DNA of 45,008 nt from an uncultured Gammaproteobacteria bacterium (GTDB lineage Bacteria; Pseudomonadota; Gammaproteobacteria; PS1; Pseudothioglobaceae). Below, piece after piece: positions 1-9,624 of this stretch. The notes beneath the pieces were generated by a model. That model searched no databases and was not told the origin of the DNA. It saw only the letters and a list, made by a program, of their open reading frames with translations. The stretch lies in NCBI GenBank assembly GCA_937899995.1, contig CALCCK010000016.1, positions 1 through 45,008 of the forward strand, in the 5' to 3' direction. The translations under genes were made by a program, and so were the position numbers. Within the stretch, counting starts at the first letter, position 1, and each line of letters opens with the position of its first letter.

Positions 1-130
1 GATGCAGTGTGTAGGTGTGGCTGTGCAGTAGTCTGAGCGCGGGGGGGGGGGGGGGTTTTTTTTTTTGCAAGCAGAAGACGGCATACGAGATAGGCTTGTG
101 ACTGGAGTTCAGACGTGTGCCTTCCGATCT
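1..130. other. Sequencing adapter and read noise, not genomic
   Basis: Bases 68-91 are the Illumina P7 flow-cell sequence, 92-97 (AGGCTT) sit where the index belongs, and 98-130 match the TruSeq read-2 primer region with one base missing near 120. Before it are 15 G (41-55) and 11 T (56-66), typical of signal loss and low-quality tails, and 1-40 cannot be assigned to anything. The genome begins at about 131. Confidence 0.97.
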
Positions 131-405
131 CAACAGTGACCACGCACGACAAGCCAACCTATGTGGTTGATGACATTATTCATTATTGTGTGAGCAATAT
201 GCCAGGTGCAGTTGCACATACTGCAACTTTAGCACTGACGAATGCGACATTACCTTATGTGATTGAACTTGCCAATAAAGGCGCTCAGCAAGCCATATTT
301 GATAATTCAAACTTGTTGAATGGGGTGAATATTTTTCAGGGAAAAGTCACGCATCAGGCAGTGGCTGAAAGCCTAGACTATCAACACAGCTCAGTTAGTT
401 TTTAA
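131..405 (+). CDS. ald: Alanine dehydrogenase, C-terminal fragment (cut by contig end)
   Basis: About 90 residues of the C-terminus remain. They resemble NAD-dependent L-alanine dehydrogenase, which interconverts alanine and pyruvate plus ammonia. The stretch [19 protein letters not shown] followed by [11 protein letters not shown] is typical of the C-terminal part of that family (recognition from memory). The reading frame runs back into the adapter, where a GTG at 115 gives a false start, so the five residues encoded by 115-129 are artefact. The stop TAA (403-405) overlaps the convergent pyrE stop by four bases. A related transhydrogenase-like protein cannot be fully excluded from this fragment. 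Confidence 0.8.
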
Positions 406-1040
406 ACGCCGTATTGATTCCTATAAGCTTCGATACGCTCGATCAGCGCTTGATCGTCACCTTGTTTTAAGTAGTCAATTAAATGACCAAGATTAATAAT
501 ACTTAGCACGGCAATACCAAAATTTTCTTCCACTTCTTGAATGGCTGATTTATCACCTTTGCCTTTTTCTTGACGGTCAACGGCAACAATCACGCCTTTG
601 GCTTTGGCACCATTCGCATCAATAATATCCATCGCTTCACGAATCGCTGTACCGGCAGTAATCACATCATCAATAATTAAAATATCACCTTCCAATGCAT
701 GGCCAACAATATCGCCGCCTTCACCATGTGTTTTGGCTTCTTTACGATTAAAACTATATGACACATTTTTCCCAAATGAATCATATAGTGCCATCGCGCA
801 AGCGGTGGCTAGTGGAATGCCTTTATAGGCCGGGCCAAATAATACGTCAAATTCCAGTCCACTCTCAGTAATGGCTTGGGCATAAAACTTGCCTAATTTT
901 GAAAGATGCTCGCCAGTATTAAACGAGCCTGCGTTAAAGAAATAAGGACTAACGCGGCCTGATTTAAGCGTGAATTCGCCAAATTTTAGTGCGCCAATTT
1001 CTAACATAAAATCCACAAAGTCTTTTTGATACTGCTGCAT
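402..1040 (-). CDS. pyrE: Orotate phosphoribosyltransferase
   Basis: This 212-residue cytosolic enzyme joins orotate to PRPP to give OMP, the fifth step of pyrimidine synthesis. The length matches E. coli PyrE (213). The PRPP loop [13 protein letters not shown] lies at about residues 120-132 and the flexible catalytic loop [11 protein letters not shown] at 99-109, with the conserved lysines K100 and K103. A purine-rich site (AGAGGA) lies a few bases before the ATG. It is divergent from xthA with only 31 bases between the two start codons, so promoters must overlap or lie inside the neighbouring gene. It converges with the ald fragment. Confidence 0.96.
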   Translation of the reverse strand: MQQYQKDFVDFMLEIGALKFGEFTLKSGRVSPYFFNAGSFNTGEHLSKLGKFYAQAITESGLEFDVLFGPAYKGIPLATACAMALYDSFGKNVSYSFNRKEAKTHGEGGDIVGHALEGDILIIDDVITAGTAIREAMDIIDANGAKAKGVIVAVDRQEKGKGDKSAIQEVEENFGIAVLSIINLGHLIDYLKQGDDQALIERIEAYRNQYGV

Positions 1041-1071
1041 ATAATCCTCTTAAATCATTAAAATATTTCCA

Positions 1072-1839
1072 ATGAAGAGAATTATAACGGCTAACGTCAA
1101 CGGAATTCGTGCAGCTGAACGAAAAGGTTTTTTCCAGTGGATGAAAACTCAAAATGCAGATGTAGTTTGCGTGCAAGAAATCAAAGCGCAAGAAGATCAG
1201 TTAGATGATAAATTCTATCCAAAAGGCATACATACCTATTACAAACCCGCTGAACGTAAGGGCTATAGTGGTACGGGTTTATACTGCAAACAAAAACCCG
1301 ATCAAGTTATTTTCAGTCCCTGGGAAGATATTGATTTCGAGGGACGTTTTATTCAGGCCGATTTTGGTAATCTCAGTGTTATTTCCATTTACATTCCTTC
1401 TGGTTCAGCCAAACAAGAACGTCAAGATTATAAAATGGATTTTATGACTGAGCGCTTTATGCCTTATCTACAACAATTACAAGAAGACGGTCGAGAGTAC
1501 ATTATCTGTGGTGACATCAATATCGTACATAAACCAATCGATATTAAAAATTTCAATGGCAATAAAAATCGTTCAGGCTGTTTGCCTGAAGAGCGCGCAT
1601 GGATGGAAGAACTGTTCACGCAAACAGGTTTTATTGACGCCTTTCGAGAGATTAACCAAGAAGCGGATCAATACACTTGGTGGTCTAATAGAGGACAAGC
1701 TTGGGCTAATAATACTGGATGGCGTATTGACTACCATATCCTCAGTGCCAACCTTAAAGGCACGCCTCAACGTGTTGAAATTTATAAAGACGAACGTTTT
1801 TCTGATCATTCGCCACTCATCATTGATTACGACTTATGA
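1072..1839 (+). CDS. xthA: Exodeoxyribonuclease III
   Basis: A 255-residue AP endonuclease and 3'-5' exonuclease of base-excision repair, in the EEP (exonuclease-endonuclease-phosphatase) superfamily. Seen motifs in order are ANVNGIR at the N-terminus, QEIK with the metal-binding glutamate near residue 36, the GDINIVH block near 147-153, and the C-terminal SDHSPL with the catalytic Asp-His pair. The length is close to the family norm of 255-270. It is the first gene of a + strand run xthA-trmB-fxsA-folC. Its TGA overlaps the trmB ATG, which suggests translational coupling. Confidence 0.95.
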   Translation: MKRIITANVNGIRAAERKGFFQWMKTQNADVVCVQEIKAQEDQLDDKFYPKGIHTYYKPAERKGYSGTGLYCKQKPDQVIFSPWEDIDFEGRFIQADFGNLSVISIYIPSGSAKQERQDYKMDFMTERFMPYLQQLQEDGREYIICGDINIVHKPIDIKNFNGNKNRSGCLPEERAWMEELFTQTGFIDAFREINQEADQYTWWSNRGQAWANNTGWRIDYHILSANLKGTPQRVEIYKDERFSDHSPLIIDYDL

Positions 1840-2519
1840 GTGAGAAAGTCGTACACAAAATTCAAAGTTTTGTCAGACGATCTGGTCGACTAACACTTGG
1901 ACAAAAAAACGGTTTGATTGATCTTTGGCCACAATTTGGTGTTGACATTCCTAGCGGAATAATTGATCTAAATAGCTTATTTAAAAAAATCCAACCTATT
2001 ACGCTAGAGATTGGATTTGGCAATGGAGATAGCCTATTAGAGATGGCGATTAATGCACCTAATCAAAATTTCTTGGGCATTGAAGTGTATGAGGCTGGCA
2101 TAGGCAGGTTGATTAATGAGGCCAATAAACACCAACTTACCAACCTAAAAATCATCAAAGAAGATGCAGTTGAAGTGCTTAAGCATCATATTGAAGATAA
2201 CAGTTTTAAGACTTTTCAACTGTTCTTCCCCGACCCATGGCATAAGAAGAAACACCACAAACGTCGTATTGTGCAAATGGACTTTCTAGATTTGATTTCA
2301 AATAAACTGCAAGATGGTGGCACAATGCACATAGCAACAGATTGGGAAAACTACGCTGAATACATGATGGTAACACTAGAAAAACACCCCCACTTTAAAA
2401 ACACCCTAGGCGCCCATAAATATTCATTAAGACCTGAGCATCGGCCGATTACTAAATTCGAACGCCGAGGTGAGCGACTAGGGCACGGTGTTTGGGATTT
2501 AATTTTTTTTAAGGAATAA
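1836..2519 (+). CDS. trmB: tRNA (guanine-N7)-methyltransferase
   Basis: A 227-residue SAM-dependent enzyme that forms m7G46 in the tRNA variable loop. It carries the TrmB N-terminal signature (SFVRRSGRLT, residues 11-20), the SAM-binding EIGFGNG (58-64), and the diagnostic FPDPWHKKKHHKRR (132-145), followed by a DWENYAEYM segment. The GERLGHGVWDL end is also typical. It overlaps xthA by ATGA and ends two bases before fxsA, so the genes are probably co-transcribed. Confidence 0.96.
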   Translation: MSEKVVHKIQSFVRRSGRLTLGQKNGLIDLWPQFGVDIPSGIIDLNSLFKKIQPITLEIGFGNGDSLLEMAINAPNQNFLGIEVYEAGIGRLINEANKHQLTNLKIIKEDAVEVLKHHIEDNSFKTFQLFFPDPWHKKKHHKRRIVQMDFLDLISNKLQDGGTMHIATDWENYAEYMMVTLEKHPHFKNTLGAHKYSLRPEHRPITKFERRGERLGHGVWDLIFFKE

Positions 2520-2521
2520 TT

Positions 2522-2980
2522 ATGTTGTTTCCTGTATTTGTTATTGTAACGCTGCTTGAAATTTATGTATTGATATCCGTAGGTGAATCGATTGGCGGAT
2601 TTTCTACTATTTTATTGGTCATTATTACCGCATTGATTGGCTCCACTTTGCTTAAACAACAAGGTTGGTCAACCATGGCCAAAGCACAAAATGCTATAGC
2701 AAACGGACAAACACCAGCATTTGAAATGATGGAAGGCGTGGTAATCTTAATCTCAGGTGTGTTGTTGTTAACCCCTGGATTTATTACTGACGCCGTTGGC
2801 TTATTAGGTCTAATGCCTTGGTCTCGAGCTTATTTTATCGATCATATCCTCAGAAAAAATGCCAAAAAGGTATTTTCTCAAAACAATATGGTATTCATTC
2901 ATAAAGGCCAATCACCCGAGAGAAAAGACAAGGGTAAAGATAAAAAAGACACCATTGAAGGCGAGTTTTGGGAAGACTAA
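2522..2980 (+). CDS. fxsA: FxsA family inner-membrane protein
   Basis: A 152-residue protein with hydrophobic segments at about 1-20, 26-44 and 74-98, then a charged cytoplasmic tail rich in Lys and Asp. The conserved LLLTPGFITDAVGLLGL block identifies the FxsA (suppressor of F exclusion of phage T7) family. The molecular role is not known; in E. coli, overproduction relieves F-plasmid exclusion of T7. A purine-rich AAGGAATAATT precedes the ATG. The 3' end overlaps the proposed folC start by 13 bases. Confidence 0.9.
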   Translation: MLFPVFVIVTLLEIYVLISVGESIGGFSTILLVIITALIGSTLLKQQGWSTMAKAQNAIANGQTPAFEMMEGVVILISGVLLLTPGFITDAVGLLGLMPWSRAYFIDHILRKNAKKVFSQNNMVFIHKGQSPERKDKGKDKKDTIEGEFWED

Positions 2981-4161
2981 AAACCTTAGACGAGTGGCTT
3001 AATTGGCAAGAGAACTTGCACACCCAAGAAATTGACCTTGGGCTCGAGCGCATACAAGAAGTCTATAAAAAATTATTTCCAGGCGGTGTTCCTTTTCAAG
3101 TTATCACCATTGCAGGCACTAATGGTAAAGGCTCTACCATTGCTTTTATCGATAGTATTTATCAACAATCAGATTTTAAAGTTGGCGCTTTTACCTCGCC
3201 ACACCTTATTAAATATAACGAGCGATTTAGCGTTAATGGTGAAATGGCGAGTGATGAAAGCATCTGCCAAGCCTTTGATGCAATTGAAACGCTTCGAGGT
3301 GAAACCTCTTTAACCTATTTTGAATTCTCAACCTTGGCTGCATTGGTGATTTTTGCTCATGAAAAAGTGGATGTTGTAGTTTTAGAAGTTGGGCTGGGCG
3401 GTCGACTCGACTCGGTAAATATAGTAAACCCTAATGTGAGTATCATTACCAATATCGCTATTGACCACACTGATTATTTAGGCGATACACGCGAAGCTAT
3501 CGGCTTTGAAAAAGCTGGCATTATGAGGAGTGATACGCTTTGTATTTGTGGCGATCAAAATCCGCCCACCTCAATTCAAAAACAAGCTGATAATATTGGT
3601 GCATTGCTTTTGTTTATTAATGAACCTTATCAAGGCAATATCACCCTCAAAGGCGAACATCAGCAACACAATGCCGCCCTTGCAATCGAAGCAGTTAATC
3701 AACTACAGTTGACGCTTCCTATAGATAAAAATCAATTATCTATAGGGCTAGAAAAAGCCAATATCTTGGCTCGTTTTCAAGTCAAAACGGTTAATAATAA
3801 AACCATCGTGCTGGACGTTGCCCATAATGAGGCAGCCATCAAGGTCTTGGCCGAAACCTTGAAAGCAGAAAAAGTACCAACCTTGGCAATTTTCTCAGCA
3901 CTTAAAGACAAAAATATTGAGCTCATGATTAGTTCAATCGAATCTTGCATTGATGAATGGTTAATCGTGCCACTTTCAGTCAATCGTGCAATCAGCACCC
4001 AAGACCTAATTGAAAAATTTAGCCTATCCAGTAAAATCACTATTTGCAAGGACATGGCGTCTGCCCTCCATCAAGCACTAAACACGCAGCAGCAGCGCGT
4101 TGTTGTTTTCGGATCATTCCACACAGTGGCTGATGCCATGAAAATTCTAGATAAATATTAA
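2968..4161 (+). CDS. folC: Folylpolyglutamate synthase / dihydrofolate synthase
   Basis: A 397-residue Mur-ligase-family enzyme that adds glutamate to dihydropteroate and to folates. Motifs seen are the P-loop GTNGKGS (residues 50-56), EVGLGGRLDSVN, the metal-site block IAIDHTDYLGDT, and DVAHN in the C-terminal domain. The TTG at 2968 is the only start I see that keeps the conserved N-terminal ENLHTQEIDLGLERI with a short leader. It lies inside fxsA (13-base overlap), so translation is probably coupled. The length is slightly below E. coli FolC (422), consistent with a short N-terminus. Confidence 0.94.
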   Translation: MGRLKTLDEWLNWQENLHTQEIDLGLERIQEVYKKLFPGGVPFQVITIAGTNGKGSTIAFIDSIYQQSDFKVGAFTSPHLIKYNERFSVNGEMASDESICQAFDAIETLRGETSLTYFEFSTLAALVIFAHEKVDVVVLEVGLGGRLDSVNIVNPNVSIITNIAIDHTDYLGDTREAIGFEKAGIMRSDTLCICGDQNPPTSIQKQADNIGALLLFINEPYQGNITLKGEHQQHNAALAIEAVNQLQLTLPIDKNQLSIGLEKANILARFQVKTVNNKTIVLDVAHNEAAIKVLAETLKAEKVPTLAIFSALKDKNIELMISSIESCIDEWLIVPLSVNRAISTQDLIEKFSLSSKITICKDMASALHQALNTQQQRVVVFGSFHTVADAMKILDKY

Positions 4162-4224
4162 ACCTTCATGGTCTACGCATAGCGAAATAATCTTGTAAAA
4201 TTAGCGATTAACTAGGGAGCACTA

Positions 4225-5073
4225 ATGAGTGATTTTTTTGCAAACATTTGGGAATCAATTGGCCTATTGGTTTGGTCCGACTGGCTAACAATTGCCGTCT
4301 TGATCGGCTTCCTTGTGCTCGGTATTAAACGCGGACTTGCTAAAGAGTTGATCAATTTAGCGTTTTTAGTATTAGCGATTTTTATTGCCTGGTTCTTTTA
4401 CCAAGAACTTACCAAAACCCCTATTATCACTTGGCTATTGCTTTCTTATCAGTCTCACTTAGCTATTGCTTTTGGCGGTATTTTTATCGGCGTGTTACTC
4501 ATTAAAAGAGCGTTGTACAAACTCACAGAAATCTCATCCACTGTTAATAATCCTTGCGTACTAAACAGACTGTTTGCATTCTTGGTGTTCTTCACTGCCG
4601 CTGTAGCGCTTAGTTGGTACTATTTAGATTTGATTGCAAGTCTTGCGCTTATGGAGATTGTCGTTACCAGTGAGTCACTCAGAATCTGGCTATCTTTCGG
4701 AATTGTCTTTATGATTATTGTAGGTACGTGCTCTTCTATATCAAACGTGCTTAACGTTTCTATTGACTCAAGCAAGCCTTGTTTATTATCACCTTTTTTT
4801 CAAAAGGTTTTAAATGGTTTGCACCGTGCAGACAGCGCACTCAATGCGCAAGATATTGACAGTACTAAAAACAAACTACTAGGTGGTTTGATTGGGCTAA
4901 TCAAAGGTTCATTAGTAATCCTGATCATGGTGTTGGTATTACAAAGTATAGAGTGGGTTTCTCAGCAATATTATTGGGTTGAAACTAAAGGTATGCTCAG
5001 AATTTTTCAAGATGTGGCTTCAGATATAAAACCTGAATTATCACAGCATTTATTATTTATCGAAAACGAATAA
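4225..5073 (+). CDS. cvpA: CvpA family membrane protein, enlarged
   Basis: A 282-residue multi-spanning protein directly upstream of purF, the usual place of cvpA (colicin V production protein). The first membrane segment and RG motif (IKRGLAKEL, about 34-42) and the C-terminal LLGGLIGLIKGSLVILIM segment resemble the two ends of E. coli CvpA. E. coli CvpA has only 162 residues; the extra roughly 120 residues lie in the middle and contain two more hydrophobic stretches plus a polar loop. GGGAG lies about five bases before the ATG. The function of CvpA is envelope-related and not well defined. Confidence 0.8.
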   Translation: MSDFFANIWESIGLLVWSDWLTIAVLIGFLVLGIKRGLAKELINLAFLVLAIFIAWFFYQELTKTPIITWLLLSYQSHLAIAFGGIFIGVLLIKRALYKLTEISSTVNNPCVLNRLFAFLVFFTAAVALSWYYLDLIASLALMEIVVTSESLRIWLSFGIVFMIIVGTCSSISNVLNVSIDSSKPCLLSPFFQKVLNGLHRADSALNAQDIDSTKNKLLGGLIGLIKGSLVILIMVLVLQSIEWVSQQYYWVETKGMLRIFQDVASDIKPELSQHLLFIENE

Positions 5074-5084
5074 GGAAGTAAGCT

Positions 5085-6602
5085 ATGTGCGGTATTGTTG
5101 GCATTTTATCCACCACTAAAAAAGATACGGCACTTTACATCTACGATGCCTTGACCATTCTTCAACACCGAGGTCAAGATGCCGCTGGTATTGTCACTTC
5201 GCACAAGGGTCGTTTTTATATGCGCAAGTCAAATGGCTTAGTTAAAAACTCATTTAGAACCAAGCACATGGCCAAACTCTTAGGTGATATGGGTATTGGC
5301 CATGTACGCTACCCAACAGCTGGTAGCTCATCTGGTGCAGAAGCTCAGCCTTTTTATGTGAATTCACCTTACGGCATCGCCTTTGCTCATAATGGCAATC
5401 TAACAAATACTAAGCAACTTGAAAAAGAGTTATTCGAACAAGACTTACGCCATATTAATACCAATTCTGATTCTGAGATTTTGCTTAATGTATTTGCCAG
5501 CGAATTAGCAAAATTAAAAAAACAACGCATTAACGAACAAGATATTTTTGATTCAGTAACTCAAGTACATAAACGTGTACGTGGTGCTTATGCCACCATT
5601 GGCATGATTCCAGGATATGGTATTTTTGGCTTCCGTGATCCAAACGGTATCCGCCCACTTATTTTAGGAAAACGCACAACCGAAGGTGGCACTAAGTATA
5701 TGCTGGCCTCTGAAAGCGTTGCATTAACTGCATTAGGCTATGATATCACGCGTGATATCAAGCCAGGTGAAGCTGTTGTTATTGATAGAAAAGGCAATGT
5801 CTTTACACAGCAATGTGCTGATAACCCTAAATATTCACCTTGTATTTTTGAGTTTGTCTACTTTGCTAGACCAGATTCAGTAATAGACAATATATCAGTT
5901 TACAAATCTCGCCTTAGAATGGGTGAACGACTCGCCGCAAAAATCCACAAAGAATGGGATGTAGATGAAATCGACGTAGTAATTCCAATCCCTGAAACTT
6001 CTCGCGTCGCTGCCTTGCAATTAGCTCAAGACTTAGAAGTCAAATACTCTGAAGGTCTAATTAAGAATCGTTACATTGCTCGTACTTTTATTATGCCTGG
6101 ACAAAAACAACGTAAAAAATCAGTACGCCAAAAACTCAGCACCATTGAATTAGAATTTAAAGGCAAAAACGTTTTGTTGGTGGATGACTCTATTGTGCGC
6201 GGCACCACCAGTCAACAAATTGTACAAATGGCACGTGATGCAGGTGCTAATAAAGTATTTTTTGCTTCAGCTTCACCACCGGTACGTCACCCGAATGTAT
6301 ACGGAATCGATATGTCTAGTGAAAAGGAGTTCATTGCACACAATAAAAATGTTGATCAAATTTGCCAATCTATTGGTGCCGACAAACTGATTTATCAAGA
6401 TTTAGACGACCTTATCTGGTGTGTCCAACAAGGCAATCCAGATATTACTGAATTCGATTGCTCTTGTTTTGACGGTAAATATGTCACTCAAGATATTGAT
6501 AAAAACTATCTTGATCAAATCGAGTCTTTACGCTCTGATTCTGCCAAACAGAAAAACAACATTAACGAAAGCTCTGAATTGATTTGTAATGATGTAGAAT
6601 AA
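5085..6602 (+). CDS. purF: Amidophosphoribosyltransferase
   Basis: This 505-residue enzyme makes phosphoribosylamine from PRPP and glutamine, the first committed step of purine synthesis. The glutaminase domain starts with MCGIVGI, so Cys2 becomes the N-terminal nucleophile, followed by the HRGQDAAG block. The PRTase domain has the PRPP loop [13 protein letters not shown] (V366, D367, D368). The length equals E. coli PurF (505), and there is no propeptide. AAGGAAG lies upstream of the ATG. It follows cvpA by 11 bases and precedes metZ, the same order as in Pseudomonas. Confidence 0.97.
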   Translation: MCGIVGILSTTKKDTALYIYDALTILQHRGQDAAGIVTSHKGRFYMRKSNGLVKNSFRTKHMAKLLGDMGIGHVRYPTAGSSSGAEAQPFYVNSPYGIAFAHNGNLTNTKQLEKELFEQDLRHINTNSDSEILLNVFASELAKLKKQRINEQDIFDSVTQVHKRVRGAYATIGMIPGYGIFGFRDPNGIRPLILGKRTTEGGTKYMLASESVALTALGYDITRDIKPGEAVVIDRKGNVFTQQCADNPKYSPCIFEFVYFARPDSVIDNISVYKSRLRMGERLAAKIHKEWDVDEIDVVIPIPETSRVAALQLAQDLEVKYSEGLIKNRYIARTFIMPGQKQRKKSVRQKLSTIELEFKGKNVLLVDDSIVRGTTSQQIVQMARDAGANKVFFASASPPVRHPNVYGIDMSSEKEFIAHNKNVDQICQSIGADKLIYQDLDDLIWCVQQGNPDITEFDCSCFDGKYVTQDIDKNYLDQIESLRSDSAKQKNNINESSELICNDVE

Positions 6603-6629
6603 GCCTTATTTAACGATTATTACCCAGAC

Positions 6630-7793
6630 ATGAAGGACTTAAAATTCGATACCAAAGCCATACGCGAAGGCTATCGAACCACACAAGAACAAGAACATTC
6701 AGAGGCTATTTTTTTAACCTCAAGCTTTGTCTTTGATTCTGCTGAACAAGCAGCCAACCGATTTTCTAAAGAAGAGCCGGGCAATATTTATGCGCGCTTC
6801 ACTAACCCAACAGTTGATGCTTTTGAAAAAAAACTAGCCGCACTTGAAGGTGCCGATGCTTGCGTTGCCACATCAAGCGGCATGGCGGCAATCTTTGCTA
6901 GCATCATGGCTTTGGTCGAATCAGGTGATCATATTGTTGCTTCACGTAATATGTTTGGCACCTCTATTGTCTTATTAAATACCATTGTTAGTAAATTTAA
7001 TGTTGGCATTAGTTATGTTGATTTGAGCGATTTATCCCAATGGAAAAATGCAGTTCAAGACAATACAAAATTATTTTTATTAGAGACTCCATCCAACCCA
7101 TTGGGCGAGGTGGTAGATATCACTGCGCTTAGTAAAATCAGCCAAGCCAACAATATTTTACTAGCGGTTGATAATGCAATTTTATCTCCAGCATTACAAA
7201 ACCCAATCAAACTAGGGGCAGATGTTGTGATTCACTCAGCCACCAAATATATTGATGGCCAAGGCCGTTGTTTGGCAGGTGCAGTATTGGGTAGTGAAGC
7301 AATTATTGAGCAAATCAGTGCCTTTACTCGCGCAACAGGGCCAAGCTTGAGCGCTTTCAATGCTTGGATTGTACTCAAAGGTTTAGACACATTAAGCCTG
7401 AGAATGAAAGCACATTCAGATAATGCCCTTAAACTGGCATCTTGGTTACAGACCCAAGATCAAGTTGAAAAAGTACATTATTTAGGTTTGCAATCTCATC
7501 CAGATCACGCCTTGGCCAACATCCAACAATCTGGTTTTGGCGGTATTGTCTCATTTGAAGTTAAAGGTGGTCGTAAAGCGGCATTTAAAGTGATTAACGC
7601 TACTGAAATACTCTCTATTACAGCAAATTTAGGCGACACTAAAACTACCATTACTCACCCGGCAAGCACCACGCATGGACGACTAACTGATGATGAGAAA
7701 CAACAAGCCAATATCACCGAAGGTCTCATAAGAATCTCAGTTGGATTAGAAGATATAGGTGATGTTATAAATGACATTAGCAAAGGGCTTTGA
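6630..7793 (+). CDS. metZ: O-succinylhomoserine sulfhydrylase
   Basis: A 387-residue PLP enzyme of the Cys/Met metabolism (gamma) family, predicted to make homocysteine from O-succinylhomoserine and sulfide. The PLP lysine is K206 in HSATKYIDGQGR, the cofactor aspartate is D181, and YARFTNPTVD (54-63) is the family's tetramer/phosphate-binding motif. Position after purF and the GQGRCLAG variant favour MetZ over cystathionine gamma-synthase or beta-lyase, but substrate choice cannot be proved from sequence. Direct use of sulfide would suit a sulfur-oxidising cell. No strong ribosome binding site is visible. Confidence 0.88.
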   Translation: MKDLKFDTKAIREGYRTTQEQEHSEAIFLTSSFVFDSAEQAANRFSKEEPGNIYARFTNPTVDAFEKKLAALEGADACVATSSGMAAIFASIMALVESGDHIVASRNMFGTSIVLLNTIVSKFNVGISYVDLSDLSQWKNAVQDNTKLFLLETPSNPLGEVVDITALSKISQANNILLAVDNAILSPALQNPIKLGADVVIHSATKYIDGQGRCLAGAVLGSEAIIEQISAFTRATGPSLSAFNAWIVLKGLDTLSLRMKAHSDNALKLASWLQTQDQVEKVHYLGLQSHPDHALANIQQSGFGGIVSFEVKGGRKAAFKVINATEILSITANLGDTKTTITHPASTTHGRLTDDEKQQANITEGLIRISVGLEDIGDVINDISKGL

Positions 7794-7832
7794 AGTATAA
7801 TTTTCAGTAGATATAGACACAAGGACTGATTG

Positions 7833-8339
7833 ATGCAAAACTCTTATTCATACGAAGAATTAATCAAATGTGGTAACGGTGAGTTATTTGGTCCCGGTAA
7901 TGCACAATTACCAAAACCACCGATGTTAATGTTTGATCGCATTACACTGATTACAGACGAAGGTGGAAAATATGGCAAAGGTCAAATTGTTGCAGAGCTT
8001 GATGTTAAGCCTGATTTATGGTTTTTTGGTTGTCACTTTAATGACGATCCAGTAATGCCTGGCTGTTTAGGTTTAGATGCGATGTGGCAGTTAATTGGTT
8101 TTCACTTAGGCTGGCTCGGTGGCCCTGGTCGTGGTCGTGCACTAGGTGGTAGTATAAAATTTACAGGTCAAGTATTACCAACAGCCAAAAAAGTGGTTTA
8201 TAAAATTGATTTATCGCGCGTCATTGCGCGCAAGCTATACATGGGTATTGGCGATGCCACTATGGAAGTTGATGGCAAAATTATTTACGAAGCTACTGAC
8301 TTAAAAGTAGGTTTATTCACCGATACAAGTGGTTTCTAA
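7833..8339 (+). CDS. fabA: 3-hydroxydecanoyl-ACP dehydratase/isomerase
   Basis: A 168-residue hot-dog-fold enzyme that dehydrates 3-hydroxydecanoyl-ACP and isomerises the product to the cis-3 form, the branch point of unsaturated fatty acids. The active-site histidine is H68 in WFFGCHF and the aspartate is D82 in GLDAMWQL. The C-terminus [13 protein letters not shown] matches E. coli FabA closely. An upstream in-frame TTG at 7830 is possible, but the AAGGA at 7821-7825 sits seven bases from the ATG at 7833, so I chose the latter. The stop codon overlaps the fabB ATG by one base. Confidence 0.97.
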   Translation: MQNSYSYEELIKCGNGELFGPGNAQLPKPPMLMFDRITLITDEGGKYGKGQIVAELDVKPDLWFFGCHFNDDPVMPGCLGLDAMWQLIGFHLGWLGGPGRGRALGGSIKFTGQVLPTAKKVVYKIDLSRVIARKLYMGIGDATMEVDGKIIYEATDLKVGLFTDTSGF

Positions 8340-9556
8340 TGAACAGAGTTGTTGTTACCGGTATGGGTATTGTTTCTAGCTTAGGCGCAAACTGCGGCGA
8401 AGTATTAGAATCTTTAAAAACGGCTAAATCAGGCATTAAATTTGACGAAAAATATGCCGAATTAGGCATGCGCTCTCACGTATCTGGCCAAGTTGCTGAA
8501 ATCGACACTAGCGAAGTTATTGATCGAAAAATGAAACGTTTTATGGCAGATGCTGCGATTTATAGCGCAATGGCCTTAGATGAAGCTATCAAACAATCTG
8601 GCTTAACTGAAGATCAAATTTCTAATCCACGCACAGGTCTAATTATGGGTTCTGGTGGTGCATCTAATCAAAACGTAGTCGAAGCAGCAGACATCTTAAG
8701 GGAAAAAGGTATTAAGCGTGTTGGACCTTATCGCGTACCACGTACTATGGGCTCAACCACTTCAGCCTGCCTTTCAACTATGTTCAAAATTAAAGGCATC
8801 AATTATTCAATTAGCTCCGCCTGTTCAACCAGTGCGCATTGTATTGGCAATGCCATGGAGCAAATCCAAATGGGCAAACAAGATGTTGTTTTTGCTGGTG
8901 GTGGTGAAGAGCTAGATTGGTCATTAACTATGTTATTTGATGCCATGGGTGCCTTATCTTCTAAGTACAACGATACCCCTGAAAAAGCTTCTCGTGCTTA
9001 TGATGCAGACCGTGATGGTTTTGTTATTTCTGGTGGTGGTGGTGCTTTGGTACTTGAATCATTGGAGCATGCTGAGGCGCGCGGTGCAACGATTTTGGCT
9101 GAACTTACTGGTTATGGCGCAACTTCCGATGGTTACGACATGGTTGCTCCATCTGGCGAAGGTGCTAAGCGCTGTATGGAATTAGCTATCTCAACCGTTG
9201 ACGGCCCAATTGACTATATTAATGCGCATGGTACCTCGACTCCAATAGGAGATACAAAGGAGCTAGGTGCTATTAAAGAAGTGTTTGGTAGTAACGTACC
9301 TTATGTCGGGTCAACTAAATCCCTCTCAGGTCATGCACTGGGTGCGGCTGGCGTTAATGAATCCATCTATTCACTACTCATGCTGAAGAATGGCTTTATG
9401 GCGGAGTCTGTTAATATTGAAAAACTTGATGAAGCGGCTGAAGGTGTGCCAATTGTACAATCTACAACGATTCAATCGCTCAACCGTGTGATGTCAAATA
9501 GTTTCGGATTTGGTGGTACAAATGCTTGCCTGGTGTTTGAAAAATTTAAGAAATAA
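8339..9556 (+). CDS. fabB: 3-oxoacyl-ACP synthase I
   Basis: A 405-residue condensing enzyme (KAS I) that elongates the cis-3-decenoyl-ACP made by FabA. The nucleophile is C162 in [12 protein letters not shown]; the two catalytic histidines sit in [11 protein letters not shown] and SGHALGAAG; the C-terminal GFGGTNACL closes the thiolase fold. Length matches E. coli FabB (406). The fabA-fabB pair with a TAATG junction is the standard gammaproteobacterial unsaturated fatty acid operon. It ends in a strong terminator. Confidence 0.97.
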   Translation: MNRVVVTGMGIVSSLGANCGEVLESLKTAKSGIKFDEKYAELGMRSHVSGQVAEIDTSEVIDRKMKRFMADAAIYSAMALDEAIKQSGLTEDQISNPRTGLIMGSGGASNQNVVEAADILREKGIKRVGPYRVPRTMGSTTSACLSTMFKIKGINYSISSACSTSAHCIGNAMEQIQMGKQDVVFAGGGEELDWSLTMLFDAMGALSSKYNDTPEKASRAYDADRDGFVISGGGGALVLESLEHAEARGATILAELTGYGATSDGYDMVAPSGEGAKRCMELAISTVDGPIDYINAHGTSTPIGDTKELGAIKEVFGSNVPYVGSTKSLSGHALGAAGVNESIYSLLMLKNGFMAESVNIEKLDEAAEGVPIVQSTTIQSLNRVMSNSFGFGGTNACLVFEKFKK

Positions 9557-9573
9557 ATCGCTTTAATAAATAC

Positions 9574-9605
9574 AAAAAAAGCCGCTAATATTAGCGGCTT
9601 TTTTG
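9574..9605. terminator. Bidirectional rho-independent terminator
   Basis: A perfect 8-bp stem GCCGCTAA / TTAGCGGC (9581-9588 and 9591-9598) with a two-base nominal loop is flanked by seven A on the left and a T run on the right. It can end both fabB (+) and the sec operon (-). Confidence 0.93.
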
Positions 9606-9624
9606 TTATTCGATGGCTTAATCC

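Noticed and set aside
41-66. G and T homopolymers as a possible genomic structure (G-quadruplex or terminator).
   Set aside because: They are attached to the adapter and belong to read noise.
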